This document shows, piece by piece, positions 33,375-42,549 of a stretch of DNA of 45,625 nucleotides (positions are counted from its first letter, which is position 1; every line of letters begins with the position of its first letter). The position numbers were made by a program, and so were the translations under genes. Below the pieces are notes generated by a model. That model was not told where the DNA came from and made no database searches. It saw only the letters and a program-made list of their open reading frames with translations. Source of the stretch: Tidjanibacter sp. (GTDB lineage: Bacteria > Bacteroidota > Bacteroidia > Bacteroidales > Rikenellaceae); the NCBI GenBank assembly GCA_017390585.1, contig JAFPBB010000072.1, positions 1 through 45,625 of the forward strand, given 5' to 3'.

Positions 33375-36362
33375 ATGAAAAAATTTTTCCGTTTTGCGAC
33401 GCTCCTCACCAGCGTTGTCGCAATGGTAATCGCGGGCTGTACCCCCACTCCCCCCGAACCCCCCGTACCCACCGACCCCTTTGAGGGAGCATCGCTCTCC
33501 ATCAAACTCGTGGGCGCCGACATCAACACAGCAACCGTGGCTGTGAATGCAGAGGTTATCAAAATTGCCGGCTACATCATCGCCCCCGCAAGCGAGGAGA
33601 CCACAGCACCCACTCCCGCAGAGATTTTCGAGAAAGGTACCCTCGTTGCTCTCGAGGCGGAGGCCGACACACAGGTGACTTTCCGCAACCTTGAGGCCGA
33701 CACCAGGTATGACGTATATTTTGCAGGCCGAATCACCGCCGACAAGGTGTGGAGCGAGGTTAAGAGCTTCTCGTTCAAGACCGCCGCAGAGCCTGTCATT
33801 CCCGTTCTGACCGCCAAACTCATCGGCACCGATGCCACCTCCGCAGAGATTCAGCTCTACGCCGAGAACATCTCGCGCATCGCCTATGTTGCCACCGCAG
33901 TTGAGGATTCGTCGGTTGCTCCCGAGGCTCCCAAGTTGCAGGTGATCTTCGCAACCGGTAAGACCGCAGAGCTCGTTCAGGGTGACAACACTCTTATCGT
34001 GAAGAACCTTCTTCCCAAGACCGACTACGTAGTATTCATCGCAGCCGAAATCGCCGGCATCGAGGAGTATATGGAGGAGGTTGTGGTTGTTAAGCACATC
34101 CGCACCACCGACTTCGCCGACGACATCAACGTGCGCGACATCAACTACCGCGGTTTCACCGTTGACGTGAGGGTTGATCCCCGAGTTAAGGAGCAGAACC
34201 ATATGATCAAATGGGCCACCGCCGACCTCTTTATGTACAATATGAACTCTGTGAGCGATTTTGACTACGCAATGATGAACCTCCACGACAATGCTTGGGG
34301 CGGTATGAACCTCTTCAACGAGAGCCGCTCGCTCATCATCGACGAGGAGCACAGCTACCTCTACGGTCCCGATGGTCAGATCGAGAACTGGTACTATGAG
34401 TCGATCGTTCCCGGTCAGCCCCAGGTAGTCATCTTCGGCGAGTTTGCCCGTGGCGAGAGCCAGTGGGGCTGGGGCTACGGCTACTACAAGCCTATGTTCG
34501 ACGCTCAGCAGTATATGATCGACCAGAGCGAGAACCCCAACGAGAGGCTCGACGAGGCTCCCTATTGGAGCGGCTTCTACCAGCACCTCGACGTTCAGGT
34601 TCAGAAACCCGAGCCCATCTCGGAGGACCTCATCAACGTGGAGATTGAGAAATTCCCCGACGATGCTCTGATCAAAATCTCGGCCGACAAGTCGATTGAC
34701 CTCGTTTCTGTGATGGTTATGAGTGAACTCGAGTACAACTCGGCTATGCAGTATATCAAACCCGAGCACCTCCAGTGGTTCAGCACCTCGCTGATGGGTG
34801 CATACCAGGGTGTTTCGATGCAGGTTGACCCCTGGGGTGAGGGTATGCAGGGTTCGCTGATGACCGCCATCAGCCAGTTCCTGCTCGACATCCCCCGCGA
34901 GTCGAAATTCTGGGTGTACGTTGTAGGTATGCGTGGCGACTTCAACGGCGACGGCTACCTCGATGGCAACGAGCAGGTATGCGAGGCCTATGAGTTCTAC
35001 CTGCCCCAGCCCACCAAACCCGCTCCCGAGATTGTGGTTACCGCACTGGAGTCCACCTCGCCCTTCGAGGTTAGCTTCAATGTGAAGTGCCCCACCAAGG
35101 ACGCCTACCGCGGCTGCTCGATTTCCAACTACGAGAAAGAGTGGTTGATGACCGGTATGAGCGGCGCAGAACTTCTGGAGGCCTACGGCGAATACTTCGC
35201 ATTCAGCTCCGTGGAGCTCGCACGCATCAACTCCGACGAGGGTCTGACCGTTACCTACCCCTCGCGTCCCAATGAGAACAACTACTTCGCAGCTATGGTT
35301 GCCAACGACGAGGGTACCGAGACCTACTCGGAGACCGTCATCGCAAGGTCGCTCAGCGAGCCCGCTAAACCCGCAGTTGACAGCGCACTCTTCGAGAGCC
35401 TCCAGGGTGAGTGGACCGCAAGCGCCAGAGTTACCTACTCGCTCTACAACGAGGAGACCGAGCAGTACGACGTCTTCAACGAGACCCAGAGCTGCCCCGT
35501 AACCATCGGCAACTTCGAGTATCCCGAGCAGCTCACCGAGGAGGATTATGCAACCTTCCAGCGCCACGGTGTGAGCCGCGAAACGGCCGACGTATACTAC
35601 GCCGAGTTCAAGGCTGCTGCCAAGACCTTCATCGACAACACCCGCGCACAGAACCGCATCCTGATGAATGGTTTCAACTTCAGCGGCGAGCTTGAGCCCT
35701 ACTATGCATACGCAGATCCCTACAGCCTCTTCACTTCCGACACCTACAACGGCTACACCAGCGAGATGCCCATCTACGACTTCGGTCCCAAGTGGTATCT
35801 TGAGGTTGCTGCCGACGGCACCGTTACCGCTCCCTTCAACGTGAACTACTTCACTCCTATGTCGAGCTGGTACACCACCTCGCAGGCAATCTATGAGTCG
35901 CACTTCATCGCCTACGAGCCCACCACCGGCACCACCGCTGGTTATATGGGCGATGCTGAGGGTAACGCAGTGAACGGTCAGTTCCCCGTGGAGGTTTCCG
36001 AGGATGGCAACACCATCACCGTTAAACCCTTCGAGTACAGCGGCCTCAACTTCTATCCCAACTCGGCTATCTACTTCGGTAGCGGTCAGTATCAGCTGGG
36101 CGTGAAGGTTGTATCGGAGATCACCCTCACCCGCAACACCGCAGCCACCGAAACTCCTGCCAAGGCTATCCGCAAGAGCGGCAAGCTCGAGCGCGAGCGC
36201 ATCCAGTCCGCTCAGGAGATCAAGACTCCCGCACGTCCCGCAAGCCGCGCCGCATTCGGCCCCGTGAAGGAGTACAAGAAGGTGGAGAGCACTATGAACC
36301 TCACCAAAGAGCAGAGGGGCAAAGAGTGGTTTGAGACTCGTCGCAACGCCGGCCGTCGCTAA
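33375..36362 (+). CDS. Very large lipoprotein with beta repeats and an EF-hand-like loop
   Basis: This 995-residue lipoprotein has a signal ending VIAGC (Cys22) and a Pro-rich linker (TPTPPEPPVPTDP). Two fibronectin-like segments follow (about 38-137 and 143-245, ending in DTRYDVYFAGRI and KTDYVVFIAAEI). Further on, GDFNGDGYLDGNE (about residue 520) has the spacing of an EF-hand/dockerin calcium-binding loop. The C-terminal 70 residues are strongly basic (KAIRKSGKLERERIQSA, then RRNAGRR). No enzyme motif is recognised. It heads a plus-strand group with a DUF6029-like barrel and an Omp28-like lipoprotein. Probably surface-exposed; function unknown. Confidence 0.78.
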   Translation: MKKFFRFATLLTSVVAMVIAGCTPTPPEPPVPTDPFEGASLSIKLVGADINTATVAVNAEVIKIAGYIIAPASEETTAPTPAEIFEKGTLVALEAEADTQVTFRNLEADTRYDVYFAGRITADKVWSEVKSFSFKTAAEPVIPVLTAKLIGTDATSAEIQLYAENISRIAYVATAVEDSSVAPEAPKLQVIFATGKTAELVQGDNTLIVKNLLPKTDYVVFIAAEIAGIEEYMEEVVVVKHIRTTDFADDINVRDINYRGFTVDVRVDPRVKEQNHMIKWATADLFMYNMNSVSDFDYAMMNLHDNAWGGMNLFNESRSLIIDEEHSYLYGPDGQIENWYYESIVPGQPQVVIFGEFARGESQWGWGYGYYKPMFDAQQYMIDQSENPNERLDEAPYWSGFYQHLDVQVQKPEPISEDLINVEIEKFPDDALIKISADKSIDLVSVMVMSELEYNSAMQYIKPEHLQWFSTSLMGAYQGVSMQVDPWGEGMQGSLMTAISQFLLDIPRESKFWVYVVGMRGDFNGDGYLDGNEQVCEAYEFYLPQPTKPAPEIVVTALESTSPFEVSFNVKCPTKDAYRGCSISNYEKEWLMTGMSGAELLEAYGEYFAFSSVELARINSDEGLTVTYPSRPNENNYFAAMVANDEGTETYSETVIARSLSEPAKPAVDSALFESLQGEWTASARVTYSLYNEETEQYDVFNETQSCPVTIGNFEYPEQLTEEDYATFQRHGVSRETADVYYAEFKAAAKTFIDNTRAQNRILMNGFNFSGELEPYYAYADPYSLFTSDTYNGYTSEMPIYDFGPKWYLEVAADGTVTAPFNVNYFTPMSSWYTTSQAIYESHFIAYEPTTGTTAGYMGDAEGNAVNGQFPVEVSEDGNTITVKPFEYSGLNFYPNSAIYFGSGQYQLGVKVVSEITLTRNTAATETPAKAIRKSGKLERERIQSAQEIKTPARPASRAAFGPVKEYKKVESTMNLTKEQRGKEWFETRRNAGRR

Positions 36363-36390
36363 ACCGCTATAGCTCAACGACTAACAACCC

Positions 36391-36424
36391 AATCAGTAAC
36401 CTCTCTCCGGAGGGGTTACTGATT
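36391..36424 (+). terminator. Hairpin between the 995-residue lipoprotein and the barrel gene
   Basis: AATCAGTAACC (36391-36401) pairs perfectly with GGTTACTGATT (36414-36424); the loop TCTCTCCGGAGG can add a few inner pairs. No T-run follows and no promoter is seen before the barrel gene at 36490, so it may act as a partial terminator or mRNA-stability element setting lower expression of downstream genes. Confidence 0.6.
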
Positions 36425-36489
36425 GCCAATTTACGGAGGAGAACTATTCCTCTCCCCGAACCACAACAAGACATTAAACTACAAAAAAG

Positions 36490-38094
36490 ATGAAGCGACT
36501 TATTTGTTCCCTGCTTGCAATGTGCTCCATAGCAGTTGCAGGCGCACAGATTCCACTCGCAGGCGGCTCCCTCACAGGTAGTCTGGAGTCGAACTCCATC
36601 TACTACCTCGACGACAGCGTTCTGGGCGATAGAATGATGCCCTTCGGTAGCAACGACTACATCAAACTCGCCTACTACAATGGCCGCTGGAGCGCAGGCC
36701 TGCAGGGCGATGCCTACCTGCCCGCACTGACCGGCTACGACGACATCCGCAACGCCGGTGCCATCGACCCCAGATTTGTACTCTCGCAGATTTTTGTGAG
36801 CTACCGCGGCAATTGGTTTGAGGCCACCGCCGGCGACTTCTTTGAGCAGTTTGGCAGCGGTCTTGCATTCCGCAGCTTCGAGGATAGGCAGCTCGGTATG
36901 AACAGCGCCACCCAAGGCTTGAGGTTCACCGCCACCCCCATTGAGAACCTCTCGATCAAGGCCTTCGCAGGCCGTCCCCGCCTGGCCGTGTTGAACCACG
37001 CAGGCTCGATGGTGATGGGCCTTGACGCCAGCTACAACCTCTCCTCCGCCCTGGGTTGGCAGGAGACAATGCTGGCCGTGGAGGGTAGCTATGTCAATCG
37101 CTACGAAAGCCTCTCGAAGGAGGGTAGCGAGGATTTCTTCGGCGACAACATCTTCGAGAACGCAGGTCTCACTTCGCCTATGACCCACCTCTTCTCGGCA
37201 AGAACAGCATTCGACTGGAACAGCCTCAGCCTCAAAGGTGAGTTTGTGGGTAAGACCACCGACCTCTCGGAGGCAATGGATATGGAGGCACACGGAGGTA
37301 TGGCACTGCTCGGCGAGGCCTCCTACAGCGTGGGCAAATTCAACGTGATGGCTCAGGGTCGCTACCTGAAAAATATGGGCACCCGCCTGACCCTCTACGA
37401 CACCTCGCTCGGCAATGCTCTCAACTACATCCCCGCACTCACCCGCCAGCACACCTATCTGCTCGCAAACCTCGAGCCCCATCAGGTGAACACCCACAGC
37501 GAGGTGGCTGCACAAGCCGATTTCTACTACTCCATCCGCAATAAAAAAGATCGCAGGAACTTCTGGCGCTTCCACGCAAATATGTCGTGGGCACACAACT
37601 ACGAGTTCGACAACCTCACTTGGATGGATGTGAACGTGGACATTGAGCGCCAGTGGAACAAAGATTGGAAGGGAACGTTTATGTACTCTATGCAGAAACG
37701 CAACCCTATGAAGGGCTTCACCGACCTCATCTACACCTCCCACATCTTTGTGGCCGACGTGACACACAAGATCGACCGCCGCAATTCGGTGCGTGCCGAG
37801 CTTCAGTACCTCTTCTCCAACGACTACGAAGGTGACTGGATGGCAGCCCTCGTGGAGTACAACCTCTCGCCCTCGTGGAGTTTCTTCGTGAGCGATATGT
37901 ACAACCACCAGCGCATCGAGACCTTCAACGACAAGGTGAACTACTACAGCGTGGGCGCAAGCTACACCCACGGTCGCTCGAGGTTCCAGCTCAGCTATGG
38001 TCGCAACCGTGCAGGTATGGTATGCTCGGGTGGCGTGTGCCGCTACACCCCCGCCTACACAGGCTTCAACCTGCTGGTTAGCTCTTCGTTCTAA
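36490..38094 (+). CDS. DUF6029-like outer membrane beta-barrel (copy 2)
   Basis: This 534-residue protein has a signal peptide (cleavage after AGA, near residue 19) and barrel strands to the C-terminal Phe (NLLVSSSF). It is a clear paralogue of the protein at 30793-32406. It shares QFGSGLAFRSFEDRQLGMN, the phrase SPSWSFFVSDMYNH, and the end SYGRNRAGMVCSGGVCR with C512 and C517. The similarity is strongest in the last 60 residues. It is followed 16 nt later by an Omp28-like CxxC lipoprotein gene, repeating the left-hand arrangement. Function unknown. Confidence 0.82.
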   Translation: MKRLICSLLAMCSIAVAGAQIPLAGGSLTGSLESNSIYYLDDSVLGDRMMPFGSNDYIKLAYYNGRWSAGLQGDAYLPALTGYDDIRNAGAIDPRFVLSQIFVSYRGNWFEATAGDFFEQFGSGLAFRSFEDRQLGMNSATQGLRFTATPIENLSIKAFAGRPRLAVLNHAGSMVMGLDASYNLSSALGWQETMLAVEGSYVNRYESLSKEGSEDFFGDNIFENAGLTSPMTHLFSARTAFDWNSLSLKGEFVGKTTDLSEAMDMEAHGGMALLGEASYSVGKFNVMAQGRYLKNMGTRLTLYDTSLGNALNYIPALTRQHTYLLANLEPHQVNTHSEVAAQADFYYSIRNKKDRRNFWRFHANMSWAHNYEFDNLTWMDVNVDIERQWNKDWKGTFMYSMQKRNPMKGFTDLIYTSHIFVADVTHKIDRRNSVRAELQYLFSNDYEGDWMAALVEYNLSPSWSFFVSDMYNHQRIETFNDKVNYYSVGASYTHGRSRFQLSYGRNRAGMVCSGGVCRYTPAYTGFNLLVSSSF

Positions 38095-38125
38095 TGAAAC
38101 ATAACCAATAATGATAGAAAAAGTG

Positions 38126-39601
38126 ATGAAACTTATCAAATTAATCGCACCACTCGCGGCTTTGGCAATGGTAGCTTGCGGTCCTACCCCCAGCAACACC
38201 CCGAATGACCCCGAGGGCAATGGCTTCAAAGTGAAGGCTTCGACCCTCGTAATTGCTGCCGACGGCCAGGACGCTGTGCAGTTCACCGCAACCTTCGATG
38301 GCGTAGCACTGCTCGCCTCGGATGTCACCGCAACCGTCAATGGCGAGGCAGCCGAGTTGCCCGAGTTGAAATTCTCCACCACAACTGCCGGCAAGTATGC
38401 CATCGAATTTGGCTACAAGGAGCACAAATCGGAGATCTTCAACATCGAGGCTGTCAAGGCCGGCGGTCTGGACCTCTCGCCCAACGACGAGCAGGGACTC
38501 ACCCTCCGCGCAACCACCACCGTATTCCAGAAAAATGTGGATGAGTGCCTCATCATTGTGCGCTACAAAGGCGAGGTAATCGACCCCTCGAAGGTGACCT
38601 TCTACGACCTCGACAGCAACGAGGAGGTTGTCCTCGAGTCGAAAGATGTCACCGACGTGAATGGCGACACCTACAAACTCGCCATCTACGCACCCACCGA
38701 GATTGGTACTCGCAGCATCTGGGCTGGTCGCAACAGTGGCCCCGGTGACAGCCGCGACAAACCCCTCACACTCACCGCTGTGGACTTCGCTATTCCCTCG
38801 AGGGCCATCGACCCCGATCCCGCAAACACCTCCTTCAAGAAGAGGATGTTCATCACCCAGTTCACCGGCACCGAGTGTGGCTACTGCCCCTTCTTCATCG
38901 CAGCACTCCACACCCTCTCGGAGGAAGAGGATTACAACGACAACTACGTTCTGGCAGCCGTGCACACCTACTCGAGCAACGATCCTATGTATCCCGTTGA
39001 CTACAGCGACGTGGACAAGACTTTTGGCGTGAGCCAATACCCCACCGTGATTTGCGATATGAAGGTTTCGCTCAGCAACGCCGGCTACGAGAGGAATCTC
39101 AGCCAGCTCCACAACCAGATCAACAACTCGGTTGCGGAGCCCGCCAAGGCAGGCATCTCGGCCAAGATCGACTACGCCGACGGCTTCATCGTTGCACGCG
39201 CCACAGTCAAGGCAGCCGAGGAGGGCAACTACCGCATCGGTGCTTGGCTCGTGGAGGACGACATCCACGGTATGCAGTACAACAATGGTTGCAAGGTGGA
39301 GGGTGTGGACTTCAACACCCACGAGGCAGCATTGCGTATCCCCGACAGCAAACCCGACGGCTCGAGCCACTATGCCGGCCACTTGCTCGGCACCCTGGCC
39401 GCAGGTGAACTTAGCGACTACGTTTTCGTGATGGAGATGAAGGAGGACGCAAACAACATCGACAACCCCAAGAAACATTGGAAGTCGGAGAATTGCCGCC
39501 TTATTTTCTTCGTAACTGTCGAGACCGCATCGGGTACCTATGTAACCAACGTTGTGGAGAACGACAACCTCACTCAGACTATCACATTTGAGTACAAATA
39601 G
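38126..39601 (+). CDS. Omp28-like lipoprotein with CxxC (copy D)
   Basis: From the ATG at 38126 this is a 491-residue lipoprotein with signal MKLIKLIAPLAALAMVAC (Cys18). The in-frame ATG at 38111 would add five residues (MIEKV) before the basic start and is less likely. Two Ig-like beta regions (about 33-110 and 112-220) precede a thioredoxin-like domain with QFTGTECGYCPFF (C251, C254) and a C-terminal beta domain. It is longer than copies A-C because of the second Ig-like region. It follows the DUF6029-like barrel by a short gap and ends at a strong terminator. Likely role: envelope thiol exchange together with the barrel; not proven. Confidence 0.83.
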   Translation: MKLIKLIAPLAALAMVACGPTPSNTPNDPEGNGFKVKASTLVIAADGQDAVQFTATFDGVALLASDVTATVNGEAAELPELKFSTTTAGKYAIEFGYKEHKSEIFNIEAVKAGGLDLSPNDEQGLTLRATTTVFQKNVDECLIIVRYKGEVIDPSKVTFYDLDSNEEVVLESKDVTDVNGDTYKLAIYAPTEIGTRSIWAGRNSGPGDSRDKPLTLTAVDFAIPSRAIDPDPANTSFKKRMFITQFTGTECGYCPFFIAALHTLSEEEDYNDNYVLAAVHTYSSNDPMYPVDYSDVDKTFGVSQYPTVICDMKVSLSNAGYERNLSQLHNQINNSVAEPAKAGISAKIDYADGFIVARATVKAAEEGNYRIGAWLVEDDIHGMQYNNGCKVEGVDFNTHEAALRIPDSKPDGSSHYAGHLLGTLAAGELSDYVFVMEMKEDANNIDNPKKHWKSENCRLIFFVTVETASGTYVTNVVENDNLTQTITFEYK

Positions 39602-39625
39602 TCTGCTACGCATAGCAATTAGCAG

Positions 39626-39656
39626 AAGGGCAGCCCGCAAATTGGGCTGCCCTTTT
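39626..39656 (+). terminator. Terminator after Omp28-like copy D
   Basis: AAGGGCAGCCC (39626-39636) pairs with GGGCTGCCCTT (39644-39654) around a 7-nt loop, followed by TT. It lies 25 nt after the stop codon and ends the right-hand envelope module. Confidence 0.9.
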
Positions 39657-39734
39657 ACTTTGAGATGGAAGGCTTCTTCGACCCCGAGAGGATTTACCCT
39701 TTTTGGGCATCGTAGAAAAATGAGGATATAAAAG

Positions 39735-39765
39735 TTGGAAATTCATATAAAAAACCATACATTTG
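39735..39765 (+). promoter_or_regulatory. Promoter of the nitroreductase gene
   Basis: TTG at 39735-39737 and TACATTTG at 39758-39765 are separated by 20 bp, a full consensus match. The leader would be about 20 nt. Confidence 0.82.
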
Positions 39766-39791
39766 TGTGATTTACCTGATGGACTTGGCGT

Positions 39792-40433
39792 ATGGCAGAC
39801 AACTATCTGGAGAAAAAGATGGAGGAATTCAGAGCAGGTAGTGGGGTCAAAAACCCGAAAACACACACCTCTTTGGGCCGACTGATGGAGAAAAATCGTA
39901 GCTACCGCGGCTACGACAACACCTTCGTCGTACGTCCCGACCAACTGCGTCGCATCATTGAGGTGAACACCAAAATCCCCTCCGCACGCAACTCCCAAGC
40001 CCTGCGCTTCCGCCCCGTGACCCACGAGGAAGCCCACAAAGTGCTCCCCCACATCCGTCTGGGAGGCGCCCTGAAGGAGCTGAAACTCCCCTTCCCCGGC
40101 ACCGAACCTCGCGCCTTTGTCGTCATCTGCTCCGCCACCCCCACTCCCGACCACTACACCTACATCGACCTCGGCATCTCGGCACAGAGTATGCTGCTGC
40201 AGGCCGTGGAAATTGGTCTGGGCGGCATCTGCATCGGCGCATTCGACAAGGGAGCCGTGCGCGAAGCCCTCGGATTGGAGCTGGAGCCGCTGTTGGTGGT
40301 TGCCATAGGCAAACCCGCCGAAACCATCAAGTTGGTGGAGATAGGTGCCCAGGAGAACAAAAACTATTGGCGCGATGAGCAGGGAGTACACTATGTGCCC
40401 AAAATTGCCATCGACGAACTCATCATCAAATAG
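39792..40433 (+). CDS. Nitroreductase-family flavoprotein
   Basis: This 213-residue cytoplasmic protein belongs to the FMN-dependent nitroreductase family. MEKNRSYRGYD is the usual RRSxRxF-like FMN phosphate site. Other family segments are IPSARNSQALRFRP, YIDLGISAQSMLLQAVEIGLGGICIGAF and LLVVAIGKPAE. Substrates of such enzymes include quinones, nitroaromatics and other NAD(P)H-linked acceptors; the physiological one is not shown. It has its own promoter and lies 55 nt before the acyl-CoA synthetase gene. Confidence 0.9.
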   Translation: MADNYLEKKMEEFRAGSGVKNPKTHTSLGRLMEKNRSYRGYDNTFVVRPDQLRRIIEVNTKIPSARNSQALRFRPVTHEEAHKVLPHIRLGGALKELKLPFPGTEPRAFVVICSATPTPDHYTYIDLGISAQSMLLQAVEIGLGGICIGAFDKGAVREALGLELEPLLVVAIGKPAETIKLVEIGAQENKNYWRDEQGVHYVPKIAIDELIIK

Positions 40434-40488
40434 GGAAAAAGAGAATAGGAACAATAATATTGAATAACACTTAATTTAGAAACTTACT

Positions 40489-42378
40489 ATGAAGAAAACT
40501 TTGGTCGACCTTTTCGAAGAGTCTGTTGCCAATTATGGCAATAATGTTTTCCTGAAAGAGAAAATCGGTAAAACTTGGACCGATACCACCTACTCGCAGA
40601 CCCGCGATATGGTCTACGAGATCGGTGCAGGTTTCGTGAAATTGGGCGTAGCACCCAAAGACAATATGTCGCTCCTCTCGGAGGGTAGGAATATGTGGAT
40701 CATCACCGAGCTGGCAATGTTCTACGCAGGTGCAGCCAACGTGCCCCTCTCCATCAAACTCGAGGAGAGCAACGACCTCACCTTCCGCCTGAAACACTCC
40801 GACACCAAGTGGATTGTGGTTTCGCAGGGTCAGCTCCCCAAAATCCGCCGCATCATTGGCGAGCTTCCTCTGGTGGAGAAGGTTATCGTCATCGACCCCA
40901 TTGAGGACTTGCAGGAGAAGGAGATGACTATGGACCAAGTGAGGGCTCTGGGTCGCGAGCTTCTGGCCACCGACAAGGAGAACTTCCTGAAGATCGGTCA
41001 GGCCATCCAGAACGACGACCTTGCCACCATCACCTACACCAGCGGTACTACCGCCGACCCCAAAGGCGTTTGCCTCTCGCACCGCAACTACACCGCCAAC
41101 GTGGAGCAGGCACTCACCCTGATGGATATCGGCAGCGATTGGCGCACCCTGATTATCCTCCCCTTGGACCATTGCTTTGCACACGTTGTGGGCTTCTACA
41201 TCTTTATGCACAAGGGCGCACAGGTTGCCACCGTGCAGGCTGGTAAGACCGGTGCAGCAACGCTGAAAAACATCCCCATCAACATCAAGGAGATCAAACC
41301 CCACATCATCCTCTCGGTGCCCACTCTGGCCAAGAACTTCAAGAAGAACATCGAGACCAACATCAAAGCCAAAGGTAAAACCGTTGAGAAACTCTACAAT
41401 TGGGGCCTCAAGAACGCCATCATCTACAACGGCAACAGCGACAAAGAGCGCGGCAAAGGCTTGCGCGCATTGCGCAAACCCCTGGTGTGGCTCTTCGACA
41501 AGATCATCTTCTCGAAAGTACGCGATGGCTTCGGTGGTGAGTTGAAATTCTTTGTGGGCGGTGGCGCACTGCTCGACAAGGAGTTGCAGGTCTTCTTTAT
41601 GGCTGTGGGTATGCCTATGTTCCAGGGCTACGGTTTGAGCGAGGCAACCCCCGTGATCTCCTCCAACGGTCCCCGCAGGTATCAGTTTGGCTCGAGCGGC
41701 GTGATGGTCAAACCCTTCGAGATGAAGATTTGCGACCCCGATGGCAACGAGCTTCCCGAGGGCGAGAAGGGCGAGATGGTCTGCAAAGGCGAGAACGTGA
41801 TGATGGGCTACTGGAAAAATGCCAGCGCCACTGCCGAGACCGTCAAGGATGGTTGGTTGTACACCGGCGATATGGGTGCCGTGAAGGGCGACCTGCTTTA
41901 TGTATATGGTAGGTTCAAGAGCCTTCTGATTGCCGCCGACGGCGAGAAATATTGCCCCGAGGGCATCGAGGAGGCCTACGTTTCGACCTCGAAGTTCATC
42001 GACCACGCCATTCTCCACAACAATCAGGACCCCTACACCACCCTGCTGATTTCGCCCAATAAGGATGCAATGAAGGCTGCTCTCGAGCCCCTGAAACTCT
42101 CACTTGATAGCGAGGAGGGCCAGAGGAAGATTGTTGAGATGGTGCAGGCCGACCTGAACGAGTACAAGAAGGGCGGCAAGTATGAGGGTCAGTTCCCCGA
42201 GCGTTGGTTGCCCGCAACCTTTGCTCTGCTCGACGAGCCCTTCACTGAGCAGAACCACCTGATCAACTCCACTATGAAGGTCGTTCGCGGTAAGGTGGAG
42301 GAGCACTTCGCAGACCGCTTGGAGGCAATGTACACCCCCGAGGGCAAGGACATCTACTACAACGTGGGTCGCTTCTAA
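40489..42378 (+). CDS. Long-chain fatty acid CoA ligase (AMP-binding family)
   Basis: This 629-residue enzyme belongs to the adenylate-forming family that activates fatty acids to acyl-CoA through an acyl-AMP intermediate. The P-loop motif ITYTSGTTADPKG (about residues 181-193) is clear. GYGLSEATP (about 380-390), WLYTGDMG (about 455) and GRFKSLLIAADGEKYCPEGIEEA (split: hinge and C-terminal motif) follow in the usual order, with the terminal Lys in NSTMKVVRGK. It has no signal peptide and no membrane helix. A separate promoter is not clear (TAATTTAG at 40472-40479 is one mismatch away), so it may share the nitroreductase transcript. Confidence 0.93.
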   Translation: MKKTLVDLFEESVANYGNNVFLKEKIGKTWTDTTYSQTRDMVYEIGAGFVKLGVAPKDNMSLLSEGRNMWIITELAMFYAGAANVPLSIKLEESNDLTFRLKHSDTKWIVVSQGQLPKIRRIIGELPLVEKVIVIDPIEDLQEKEMTMDQVRALGRELLATDKENFLKIGQAIQNDDLATITYTSGTTADPKGVCLSHRNYTANVEQALTLMDIGSDWRTLIILPLDHCFAHVVGFYIFMHKGAQVATVQAGKTGAATLKNIPINIKEIKPHIILSVPTLAKNFKKNIETNIKAKGKTVEKLYNWGLKNAIIYNGNSDKERGKGLRALRKPLVWLFDKIIFSKVRDGFGGELKFFVGGGALLDKELQVFFMAVGMPMFQGYGLSEATPVISSNGPRRYQFGSSGVMVKPFEMKICDPDGNELPEGEKGEMVCKGENVMMGYWKNASATAETVKDGWLYTGDMGAVKGDLLYVYGRFKSLLIAADGEKYCPEGIEEAYVSTSKFIDHAILHNNQDPYTTLLISPNKDAMKAALEPLKLSLDSEEGQRKIVEMVQADLNEYKKGGKYEGQFPERWLPATFALLDEPFTEQNHLINSTMKVVRGKVEEHFADRLEAMYTPEGKDIYYNVGRF

Positions 42379-42401
42379 ACCCTCTCTGAAGCATAAAAAT
42401 G

Positions 42402-42431
42402 AGCAGGAGCCGCAAGGTTCCTGCTTTTTTT
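42402..42431 (+). terminator. Terminator with GCAA tetraloop after the acyl-CoA ligase gene
   Basis: AGCAGGAGCC (42402-42411) pairs with GGTTCCTGCT (42416-42425), including one G-U pair, around GCAA, a GNRA tetraloop. A T-run follows to 42431. Confidence 0.93.
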
Positions 42432-42466
42432 GGACAAAAATGTCATATATTTCAAAAAATATTTTA

Positions 42467-42474
42467 TAACTTTG
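42467..42474 (+). promoter_or_regulatory. -7 element of the 744-residue lipoprotein gene
   Basis: TAACTTTG at 42467-42474 is a perfect TAnnTTTG, giving a leader of about 70 nt. No -33 TTG is present at the usual spacing. Confidence 0.65.
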
Positions 42475-42549
42475 TAAAAGTAGAGATTTTTGTAATAGCT
42501 ACAAATAGGACACGAAAAACATTTATCCATTCACTAAAACCTAATTCTT

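Noticed and set aside
33363-36377. A 1004-codon open frame on the minus strand opposite the 995-residue lipoprotein
   Set aside because: Its product is Val/Gly/His/Leu-rich without a signal peptide or motif, and it mirrors the codon pattern of the plus-strand gene. The plus-strand protein has a lipobox and domain structure.
39606-39711. A small basic peptide frame (MPKKGKSSRGRRSLPSQ) on the minus strand
   Set aside because: It overlaps the terminator of the Omp28-like gene and has no promoter match; too short to support.
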